This document shows positions 1 through 4,678 of a stretch of DNA of 5,529 nucleotides, piece after piece. The notes beneath the pieces were generated by a model, which did not search any database, had not been told where the DNA came from, and saw only the letters and a program-made list of their open reading frames with translations. Location of the stretch: assembly GCA_002770955.1 (NCBI GenBank), contig PCUH01000237.1, forward strand, positions 1 through 5,529, read 5' to 3'. This stretch comes from Flavobacteriales bacterium CG18_big_fil_WC_8_21_14_2_50_32_9 (lineage in GTDB: Bacteria > Bacteroidota > Bacteroidia > Flavobacteriales_E > Vicingaceae). A program made the position numbers and the translations under genes. Each line of letters opens with the position of its first letter. Position 1 is the first letter of the stretch.

Positions 1-317
1 TCTTTTGCCATAAAAACAAAATAATTTTTAAATGTTTGATATAAAATTACAATATCTAAATAAGAAGAGTGGTTAGAAACAATCACATAAGATTTATTTT
101 TCTGAATAAATTCTTTGTTTTTAAGATTTACTCTAATACCCGTTAATAGCATCAATATTTTAGTATGATAGATGAGTAACTTAAATCCGTTTTTATACCT
201 TTTTTCTTTATGTAAAAAAACAAGGTATATCGGATAAAAAAGTAACAGAAACACAATGAAACACAGTATTACATACAGCTTCCAAATACCTCCTGCTATT
301 TCTCTTATTTTTTTCAT
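1..317 (-). CDS. plsC: 1-acyl-sn-glycerol-3-phosphate acyltransferase (PlsC family), N-terminal part, cut by window edge
   Basis: The family transfers an acyl chain to the sn-2 position of lysophosphatidic acid to make phosphatidic acid at the inner face of the cytoplasmic membrane. The first 105 residues are visible; the rest lies left of position 1, and the frame stays open to the edge. A hydrophobic segment at about residues 14-35 is the likely membrane anchor. The acyltransferase HX4D motif appears as NHSSYLD (residues 82-88; H83 and D88 catalytic), followed by FVFMAK, which fits the block just after that motif in this family. The ATG at 317-315 is chosen because a perfect TAnnTTTG promoter element lies six bases upstream of it. 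The gene is divergent from trpS. The family assignment is firm. The exact acyl donor or acceptor, or a role in ornithine-lipid rather than phospholipid synthesis, cannot be settled from this fragment. Confidence 0.85.
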   Translation of the reverse strand, partial: MKKIREIAGGIWKLYVILCFIVFLLLFYPIYLVFLHKEKRYKNGFKLLIYHTKILMLLTGIRVNLKNKEFIQKNKSYVIVSNHSSYLDIVILYQTFKNYFVFMAK

Positions 318-323
318 TAATAG

Positions 324-331
324 CAAAAGTA
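324..331 (-). promoter_or_regulatory. -7 promoter element of the plsC-like gene
   Basis: On the minus strand this reads TACTTTTG, a perfect match to the Bacteroidetes sigma-70-type -7 consensus TAnnTTTG. Only six bases separate it from the ATG at 317, so the transcript should have almost no 5' leader. I see no TTG at the expected -33 distance, so the call rests on the -7 element and its position. Confidence 0.6.
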
Positions 332-396
332 TTAAAAAGCACGTTGTTAATGTTTTTTATTAAATTTTAAAGTTCAGAAAACTAATAAAAAAAATT

Positions 397-404
397 TACT
401 TTTG
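397..404 (+). promoter_or_regulatory. -7 promoter element of trpS
   Basis: TACTTTTG matches TAnnTTTG exactly, and the trpS ATG follows after four bases (CTGC). Transcription should begin at or within a few bases of the start codon, giving a leaderless or near-leaderless mRNA. The only -33 candidate is a poor one (GTTC at 372-375, 21 bases upstream). Such a short leader leaves no room for a T-box, a leader peptide or a riboswitch. Confidence 0.65.
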
Positions 405-408
405 CTGC

Positions 409-1377
409 ATGGCAAGAATATTAACAGGAGTACAAAGCACAGGAACTCCACACTTAGGAAATTTATTAGGGGCAATTTTACCCGCAATTGGAATGGCTAA
501 TGACAAAAAAAATGAAGCTTTTTTGTTTATTGCCGATATGCACTCGTTAACCCAAATAAAAAACAAGGAAACATTAAGAGATAATACTTACAAAACAGCA
601 GCTACTTGGTTGGCGTGCGGTTTAGATCCTGCAACTACTGTTTTTTACAGGCAATCTGATGTTGCTGAAGTTGCTGAATTATCTTGGTATTTAAGTTGTT
701 TTTTCCCTTATCAACGCCTAACATTAGCTCATTCCTTTAAAGATAAATCGGATAGGTTGGAAGATATAAATGCTGGTTTATTTACCTATCCAATGCTTAT
801 GGCTGCCGATATTTTATTGTATGATGCTAACTTTGTTCCAGTTGGGAAAGACCAGTTACAGCACTTAGAAATGACACGAGATGTAGCAGGTAGGTTCAAT
901 CATTTAATGGGAGAAGCATTTATTTTACCAGAACCTATTATTCAAAAAGATGCCATGCTTATTCCTGGTACAGATGGCGAGAAAATGAGTAAATCAAAAG
1001 GAAATTTAATTAATATTTTTTTGGATGATAAAAGTTTAAGAAAGCAAATCATGTCTATACAAACAGACAGTACACCGCTTGAAGCTCCTAAAAATACTTC
1101 AACTTGTATTGTTTTTAAATTATATAGTTTAATTGCAACTGCTGAACAAACCGCAGCAATGGCAACCAATTATGAAGGTGGAAATTATGGTTTTGGACAC
1201 GCCAAACAAGCGTTGTTTGATTTAATTTGCACACGATTTAAAAAGGAGAGAGAAAAATTTAATTATTACATGAATAATTTGAATGAATTGGAAGAAGAAT
1301 TGCAAAATGGTGCTGAAAAAGCCAGAAAAACTGCTCAACCTGTTTTGCAGCGTGTAAGGGAAAAATTGGGGTATTAA
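409..1377 (+). CDS. trpS: tryptophanyl-tRNA synthetase
   Basis: This cytoplasmic class Ic aminoacyl-tRNA synthetase charges tRNA-Trp with tryptophan using ATP. The 322-residue length is normal for bacterial TrpRS. The first ATP-binding signature is the HIGH-like TPHLGN (residues 13-18, H15). The tryptophan pocket includes DMHSLTQ (43-49) and the block MLMAADILLYDA (129-140); D134 aligns with the Asp that contacts the indole nitrogen in the Bacillus stearothermophilus enzyme. VGKDQLQHLEMTRD (145-158) is the conserved GXDQ region. KMSKS is complete at 192-196, followed by KGN. The C-terminal helical anticodon-binding domain fills the rest and ends in a Lys/Glu-rich segment. The ATG at 409 lies directly after a promoter element, and no better start lies upstream. 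The gene is monocistronic, ending inside a strong terminator. All key motifs are intact, so it should be active. Confidence 0.98.
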   Translation: MARILTGVQSTGTPHLGNLLGAILPAIGMANDKKNEAFLFIADMHSLTQIKNKETLRDNTYKTAATWLACGLDPATTVFYRQSDVAEVAELSWYLSCFFPYQRLTLAHSFKDKSDRLEDINAGLFTYPMLMAADILLYDANFVPVGKDQLQHLEMTRDVAGRFNHLMGEAFILPEPIIQKDAMLIPGTDGEKMSKSKGNLINIFLDDKSLRKQIMSIQTDSTPLEAPKNTSTCIVFKLYSLIATAEQTAAMATNYEGGNYGFGHAKQALFDLICTRFKKEREKFNYYMNNLNELEEELQNGAEKARKTAQPVLQRVREKLGY

Positions 1378-1420
1378 AAAGAAATCCCTTTGATAATTAT
1401 CAAAGGGATTTCTTTTTAAT
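1373..1420. terminator. Bidirectional intrinsic terminator between trpS and the YceI-family gene
   Basis: A perfect inverted repeat with 24-bp arms is centred between 1396 and 1397. The core arm AAATCCCTTTGAT pairs with ATCAAAGGGATTT around an AATT loop. A-runs on the left and T-runs on the right provide a U-tract for transcripts in either direction. The repeat includes the trpS stop codon (1375-1377) and lies 16 bp past the stop of the convergent YceI gene, so one element can end both transcripts. Confidence 0.93.
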
Positions 1421-1436
1421 CAATCAACACACTTTG

Positions 1437-2030
1437 TTAATTTGCTGCAATTTTGAATTTTACAGTAAATAAATCATCTATCATTTTATCTCCTAAGCCT
1501 TCAAAGAATTTTCCAGAACCATATTTAATGTCATATAAAGTTCTATCTACTTGTACTTCTGCATAAGCAGCTACTTTACCATCTTTTATTTCAATAGTAG
1601 CAGGAAATTCAATAGGTTTTGTAATTCCTTTTATTGTTAAATCAGCTTTAACGGTAAAAATACTTCCTTTTGTTTTTTTAGTTGAATTAATTTTAAGAAT
1701 GGCAATGATATGATTTTGAGTGTCAAAAAAATCAGGAGAGTTTAAATGTCCTTCTAGCTTTCCTTTGTATTCACCTTCTAAATCAGTAACCAAAATTGAT
1801 GTCATGTCAATAATAACCTCTCCTGATTTAACTGAACCATTTTCTACTTTTATGGAGCCTTCTTTAATGTTAATAGTTCCAGTATGTTGACCTGTAACTT
1901 TTTTACCTATCCAATCAATAGAACTTAATTCCTTATTAATGTGTAAATGATTATCATCATCGTGTTTTACTGTAGTAAATGATAATGTTGTTAATGCAAC
2001 AACTGCGATGCTTAAAAAAATTTTCTTCAT
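1437..2030 (-). CDS. Secreted YceI-family (lipocalin-like) protein
   Basis: YceI-family proteins are periplasmic or exported beta-barrels that bind long polyisoprenoid or other amphiphilic lipids; their physiological role is poorly defined. This one has 197 residues. A Sec signal peptide is visible: a charged start (MKK) then a hydrophobic run to about residue 20, with cleavage probably near 19-22. Family blocks follow in order: SSIDWIGKK (36-44), the conserved GHLNSPDFFD (94-103), the strand pattern KADLTIKGITKPIEFP (128-143), and DRTLYDIKYGSG (162-173 region) near the C terminus. A short HDDDNHLH stretch after the signal peptide could bind metal, but this is not a family hallmark. The gene has its own promoter overlapped by a large palindrome, which suggests it is regulated, and it ends at the terminator shared with trpS. 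No lipobox cysteine is present, so it should be soluble in the periplasm. The ligand is unknown. Confidence 0.93.
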   Translation of the reverse strand: MKKIFLSIAVVALTTLSFTTVKHDDDNHLHINKELSSIDWIGKKVTGQHTGTINIKEGSIKVENGSVKSGEVIIDMTSILVTDLEGEYKGKLEGHLNSPDFFDTQNHIIAILKINSTKKTKGSIFTVKADLTIKGITKPIEFPATIEIKDGKVAAYAEVQVDRTLYDIKYGSGKFFEGLGDKMIDDLFTVKFKIAAN

Positions 2031-2058
2031 AGTTTTAGTTTTTAAATTAATAATACTG

Positions 2059-2066
2059 CAAATATA
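2059..2066 (-). promoter_or_regulatory. -7 promoter element of the YceI-family gene
   Basis: The minus strand reads TATATTTG, a perfect TAnnTTTG. The start codon is at 2030, so the leader would be roughly 25 bases, longer than the near-zero leaders of trpS and hemH. It contains no purine-rich Shine-Dalgarno sequence. No TTG lies at the -33 spacing; that stretch is occupied by a palindrome instead. Confidence 0.6.
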
Positions 2067-2094
2067 TGTATATACATTTAATGTTTATACATAT
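2064..2094. promoter_or_regulatory. 31-bp palindromic operator candidate upstream of the YceI-family gene
   Basis: The sequence is symmetrical about position 2079, with 14 of 15 base pairs matching; the only break is T2073 against T2085. Nested within it are two near-identical 12-bp units 15 bp apart, ATGTATATACAT (2066-2077, itself a perfect palindrome) and ATGTTTATACAT (2081-2092). It overlaps the -7 element and covers the region up to about -40, where a bound repressor would block RNA polymerase. No U-tract follows it on either strand, which argues against a terminator. The cognate regulator is not encoded in this window. A MarR-type dimer is one possibility, but that is inference. Confidence 0.5.
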
Positions 2095-2151
2095 TTTAGT
2101 TAAATAATTGTTAAAATTATGTAAAAAACTTATTTTTAGAAAGTTATAAAA

Positions 2152-2556
2152 TCATTTAATTTCCTGACACAATTCAATTAGCACTCCATTTGCAGATTTT
2201 GGGTGGACAAAACATACTAATTTATTGTCTGCTCCTTTTTTTGGTTGTTCGTTTAATATAATAAAACCTTCTTTTTTTAGGCGTTCCAGCTCTTTAACTA
2301 TATCATCAACATCAAAAGCAATATGATGAATTCCCTCACCTTTATTCTCAATAAATTTTGCAATTGCACTTGTAGGTTTTGTTGCTTCTAGTAATTCAAT
2401 TTTATTTTCACCTATCTGAAAAAAAGAAGTAGTTACTGATTCGGATTCAACAACTTCTGTTTTATAAGAAGGTTGATTAAATAGCTTAGAATAGATTTCA
2501 ACAGCTTCAGATAAATTTTTAACGGCAATTCCAATATGTTCAATTTTATTCATCAT
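2152..2556 (-). CDS. mce: Methylmalonyl-CoA epimerase
   Basis: The enzyme interconverts (2R)- and (2S)-methylmalonyl-CoA, linking methylmalonyl-CoA mutase to propionyl-CoA carboxylation or transcarboxylation in the cytoplasm. The 134-residue length is typical. The protein is a vicinal-oxygen-chelate fold made of two beta-alpha-beta-beta-beta modules. Module one starts with IEHIGIAVKNL (5-15) and ends with KIELLEATKP (52-61). Module two starts with GIHHIAFDVDDI (75-86) and ends with HPKSANGVLIELCQ (118-131). By family pattern the likely metal ligands are H7, E54, H78 and E128; E54 occupies a position that is Gln in the Propionibacterium enzyme. Two adjacent ATGs exist (2556 and 2553). The first is preferred because its distance from an upstream TTTG matches the trpS promoter arrangement. 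mutA/mutB genes are not in the window. A strong terminator upstream separates it from the T9SS-sorted gene. Confidence 0.95.
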   Translation of the reverse strand: MMNKIEHIGIAVKNLSEAVEIYSKLFNQPSYKTEVVESESVTTSFFQIGENKIELLEATKPTSAIAKFIENKGEGIHHIAFDVDDIVKELERLKKEGFIILNEQPKKGADNKLVCFVHPKSANGVLIELCQEIK

Positions 2557-2560
2557 GTAG

Positions 2561-2568
2561 CAAAAAAA
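2561..2568 (-). promoter_or_regulatory. Possible -7 promoter element of mce within the terminator U-tract
   Basis: The minus strand reads TTTTTTTG, which differs from TAnnTTTG only at the A. The bases after it, CTAC then ATG, closely mirror CTGC then ATG at trpS. The T-run is also the U-tract of the upstream terminator, so one stretch may serve both purposes. No -33 TTG is seen at the expected distance, so this stays tentative. Confidence 0.35.
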
Positions 2569-2594
2569 ATCCTCACTATTTTATTAGTGAGGAT
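2562..2594 (-). terminator. Intrinsic terminator of the T9SS-sorted protein gene
   Basis: In the minus-strand transcript, ATCCTCACTA (2594-2585) pairs perfectly with TAGTGAGGAT (2578-2569) around a six-base loop, followed at once by a run of eight U (2569-2562, the first of them closing the stem). This is a textbook rho-independent terminator, 26 bp beyond the stop codon of the gene ending at 2621. It should isolate mce from that gene. The U-run is on the minus-strand transcript only, although a short TATTTT follows on the other strand. Confidence 0.93.
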
Positions 2595-2620
2595 ATTTTA
2601 GTATATTAAAATTATTTTAT

Positions 2621-3406
2621 TTATTTCTTAACGAAAGTTTCAGATTTGCTATCATAATTAAGATAGTAAATTCCTTTTTTAAGATTGGTCACATCAACAG
2701 AGCTTCCATATCCTTTTTTAACAATATTAGCATAACTATCATATATTTCATATAGAGTTTCAGCACTAAATGTGATGATATCTTTTACTTTAATAGGGGT
2801 GAATGTAACCACTTCTTTTGTTGATACATATCTTGCTGCTTGAGAATATTTTGGCTTGCCAGAATAATCAACTTGTTTCACTCTAAATTTATTTTCTCCT
2901 GAATGAGATTCAATTTTAAATTCGTATTTATTTTCTGTAGAAGTTCCAACACCATCAACTTCACCTACTTTAATCCATTTGTTCCATCTAAACTGTTCTA
3001 CAATAAAAGTAAGTTTTCCTGTTTCATTAGAAGTTGTCCACTCAAAATTTCCGTCTTTTGAAATATTCATATTCACAATTTCAAAAGTACTCTTAGGTTT
3101 AAGCACCTCTGGGTTTAATACTTTTGGTTTACAATCATCTTTGTGTTTAATTTTCACAATAACAGGGTCGCCTACTTTTAACTGAAAAGCAGTGAAATCA
3201 ATTTCAAATGCACTTGAGTTGACTTCATCGGTAGTAACATCACCATTAATAGTTACTTCAAAAGTACAAAATCCAACTCCAGAACCTGCAAAAGGATTTT
3301 GAACATAGAGATTTTTTCCTTGATAATGTCCTTCTAAAACAATAACTCCAGCATAACTAGAAAATGCTATAAGGATGGAAAATAGTAATGTGAATGTATT
3401 CTTCAT
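2621..3406 (-). CDS. Secreted protein of unknown function with a C-terminal T9SS type A-like sorting domain
   Basis: I do not recognise a specific function for this 261-residue protein. It begins with a clear Sec signal peptide (hydrophobic residues 5-18, likely cleavage after SSYA, residue 19). Residues about 20-110 form a beta-rich region with two cysteines (C47, C92) that could form a disulfide. Residues about 118-195 follow the pattern common in Bacteroidota surface proteins: NFEWTTSNE at the start, then a strand-rich stretch to FRVKQVDYSGKPKYS (174-188). This resembles a fibronectin-III/Ig-like module next to a sorting signal. The last ~50 residues, including LYEIYDSYANIVKKG, DVTNLKKGIYYLNY and a Lys-ending tail (FVKK), fit a type A sorting domain, which directs export across the outer membrane by the type IX system, usually with anchoring to the cell surface. 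It has its own promoter and terminator, so it is probably monocistronic. A structural or adhesion-type role is likelier than an enzymatic one, since no catalytic motif is visible. Confidence 0.85.
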   Translation of the reverse strand: MKNTFTLLFSILIAFSSYAGVIVLEGHYQGKNLYVQNPFAGSGVGFCTFEVTINGDVTTDEVNSSAFEIDFTAFQLKVGDPVIVKIKHKDDCKPKVLNPEVLKPKSTFEIVNMNISKDGNFEWTTSNETGKLTFIVEQFRWNKWIKVGEVDGVGTSTENKYEFKIESHSGENKFRVKQVDYSGKPKYSQAARYVSTKEVVTFTPIKVKDIITFSAETLYEIYDSYANIVKKGYGSSVDVTNLKKGIYYLNYDSKSETFVKK

Positions 3407-3442
3407 TTTTATAATATATTAAGTCTTTAACTTATTTAAACG

Positions 3443-3473
3443 CAATATTAACTCCTTATTTAGGATTTTCAAA
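3443..3473 (-). promoter_or_regulatory. Promoter of the T9SS-sorted protein gene (-33 and -7 elements)
   Basis: On the minus strand a -33 element TTTG (3473-3470) is followed after exactly 19 bases by TAATATTG (3450-3443), one mismatch from TAnnTTTG. The 19-base spacing is the Bacteroidetes norm, and this is the only promoter in the window with both elements. The predicted start near 3438 gives a leader of about 30 bases with no Shine-Dalgarno sequence. Confidence 0.6.
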
Positions 3474-3482
3474 ATATTTTTA

Positions 3483-3541
3483 CGTATTTATCGTATTTAT
3501 AACCACTTTTATCGATTTTGTTATATATGTAAACGATAAAA
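3483..3541. repeat. Short repeats in the divergent region: tandem CGTATTTAT and spaced TTTATCG
   Basis: CGTATTTAT occurs twice back to back (3483-3491 and 3492-3500). TTTATCG occurs at 3487-3493 and again 21 bp further on (3508-3514), two turns of the helix. It occurs once more inverted as CGATAAA (3534-3540); with a flanking base the last two form 8-bp arms, TTTTATCG and CGATAAAA, separated by 19 bp. The group lies at about -55 to -105 relative to the predicted start of the minus-strand gene, a usual place for an activator, and more than 100 bp upstream of the hemH promoter. The rest of the 243-bp intergenic region is AT-rich without other clear structure. Confidence 0.4.
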
Positions 3542-3636
3542 TACTTAAAAATAGAAAACAAAAATAATATTTTTTATAAAACTCAAGCACTATTTTTAAA
3601 AAAATTACAAAAATAACAGTGTATTTTTTATTTCTG

Positions 3637-3644
3637 TACTTTTG
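3637..3644 (+). promoter_or_regulatory. -7 promoter element of hemH
   Basis: TACTTTTG is a perfect TAnnTTTG and is identical to the boxes at trpS and the plsC-like gene. The ATG at 3650 follows after five bases (TGCGG), predicting a near-leaderless mRNA. The element also decides the start: a GTG in frame at 3644 shares its G with this box, so it would lie at or upstream of the transcript 5' end. No -33 TTG is seen. Confidence 0.65.
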
Positions 3645-3649
3645 TGCGG

Positions 3650-4678
3650 ATGAAGAAAAAGGGAGTTTTATTAGTTAATTTAGGGACACCAAACAGTCCA
3701 TCTGTGAAAAATGTTAGGGTGTATTTACGTGAGTTTTTAATGGATAAATATGTTATTGATTTACCTTACCTCACTCGTTGGTTTTTGGTTAATGTGATTA
3801 TTGCTGTGTTTAGAGCTCCGAAATCTGCAAAAATTTATCAACAATTATGGACAGATGAGGGTTCTCCTTTATTAGTTTATGGAAAAAAAGTGCGTAGCCT
3901 TTTACAACAAGAAATTGGCGATAATATTAATGTTTATTTAGCCATGCGTTATCAAAATCCATCCATTAAAAATGTACTTAAAGAAGTAAAAAAAGAGGGC
4001 ATTACTGATTTAGTGGTTATTCCTTTGTATCCACAATATGCTTCTTCTTCCACTAAATCGAGTATCGAAAAAGTGAAAGAAGAACTAAAAAAAGCAAATT
4101 ACGAACCCAATGTTAAATTCATTGAAAACTTTTTAACCAACGAAAAATTCATTGAAGCTTTCACCGAAAGTGGTAACAAACATTGGAAAACAGGAGATTA
4201 TCAAAAAGTATTGTTTAGCTACCACGGTATTCCAGAACGCCACATTATTAAAGATTGCAAAAATGGATATTGTAAATTGGATGATACTTGTTGTGCTGCA
4301 TATTCCGATAATAATCGGTTGTGCTACCGAGCTCAATGTTATGAAACTTCTCGATTAATTGCATCCAAAATGGGATTGAAAGAGGATGAATACAGGATAT
4401 CTTTTCAATCTCGTTTGGAAACTCGTGCCCGAGATCCTTGGTTAAAACCTTATTCCGACTTAGTTACAGCAGATTTGGCGAAATCGGGCGTAAAAAATGT
4501 ACTTTGTTTTTCTGCTTCTTTTATTGCCGATTGCTTGGAAACTACTATTGAAGTAGGTGAAGAATTTAAAGAAATTTTCGATAAAAATGGTGGAGAAAAA
4601 TGGCAATTAGTAGAAAGTTTAAACGATAATCCAACATGGATAGCAGCACTTAAAGAGATTGCTTTAAAAGAGTTTTAA
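3650..4678 (+). CDS. hemH: Ferrochelatase with an internal cysteine-rich (probable [2Fe-2S]) segment
   Basis: Ferrochelatase inserts Fe2+ into protoporphyrin IX, the last step of protoporphyrin-dependent haem synthesis, at the inner face of the membrane. The protein is 342 residues from the ATG at 3650. The family N terminus is clear (GVLLVNLGTPNSP, 5-17), followed by YLREFLMDKYVID (25-37) and VIPLYPQYASSST (123-135). The catalytic His is in SYHGIPERH (190-198, H192), and the second active-site block is FIADCLETTIE (291-301, E297). Between them lies a cysteine-rich stretch, C203-X4-C208-X5-CC-X9-C225-X4-C230. Some bacterial ferrochelatases, such as that of Myxococcus xanthus, bind a [2Fe-2S] cluster through four cysteines in an internal segment of about 20 residues; this segment fits that class. 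There is no C-terminal cysteine extension. The last 15 bp overlap the convergent glycosyltransferase gene. No other haem-synthesis genes are nearby. An upstream GTG (3644) is rejected because it abuts the promoter. Confidence 0.96.
   Translation: MKKKGVLLVNLGTPNSPSVKNVRVYLREFLMDKYVIDLPYLTRWFLVNVIIAVFRAPKSAKIYQQLWTDEGSPLLVYGKKVRSLLQQEIGDNINVYLAMRYQNPSIKNVLKEVKKEGITDLVVIPLYPQYASSSTKSSIEKVKEELKKANYEPNVKFIENFLTNEKFIEAFTESGNKHWKTGDYQKVLFSYHGIPERHIIKDCKNGYCKLDDTCCAAYSDNNRLCYRAQCYETSRLIASKMGLKEDEYRISFQSRLETRARDPWLKPYSDLVTADLAKSGVKNVLCFSASFIADCLETTIEVGEEFKEIFDKNGGEKWQLVESLNDNPTWIAALKEIALKEF

Noticed and set aside
318..408. Leader peptide or T-box upstream of trpS
   Set aside because: Only 91 bp separate the divergent genes, the promoter box ends four bases before the trpS ATG, and no Trp-rich small frame or terminator hairpin is present.
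942..1169. 75-residue minus-strand open frame inside trpS
   Set aside because: It is antisense to the KMSKS and C-terminal region of an intact trpS, and its reading is explained by that gene.
2064..2094. The large palindrome upstream of the YceI gene as a terminator for mce
   Set aside because: It is almost entirely A/T, has no U-run after it on the minus strand, and overlaps a perfect -7 element, which fits an operator better.
2104..2120. AT-only hairpin after mce as a terminator
   Set aside because: The arms (ATAATT/AATTAT) are six A/T pairs with no G-C and no U-tract, too weak to support a call.
2979..3185. 68-residue + strand open frame antisense to the T9SS-sorted gene
   Set aside because: It lies wholly inside a well-supported gene, with no promoter box or start context. 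Such frames are expected opposite AT-rich coding sequence.
4152..4358. Second + strand open frame inside hemH
   Set aside because: It is an out-of-frame shadow of the ferrochelatase gene with no promoter and no family-like protein sequence.
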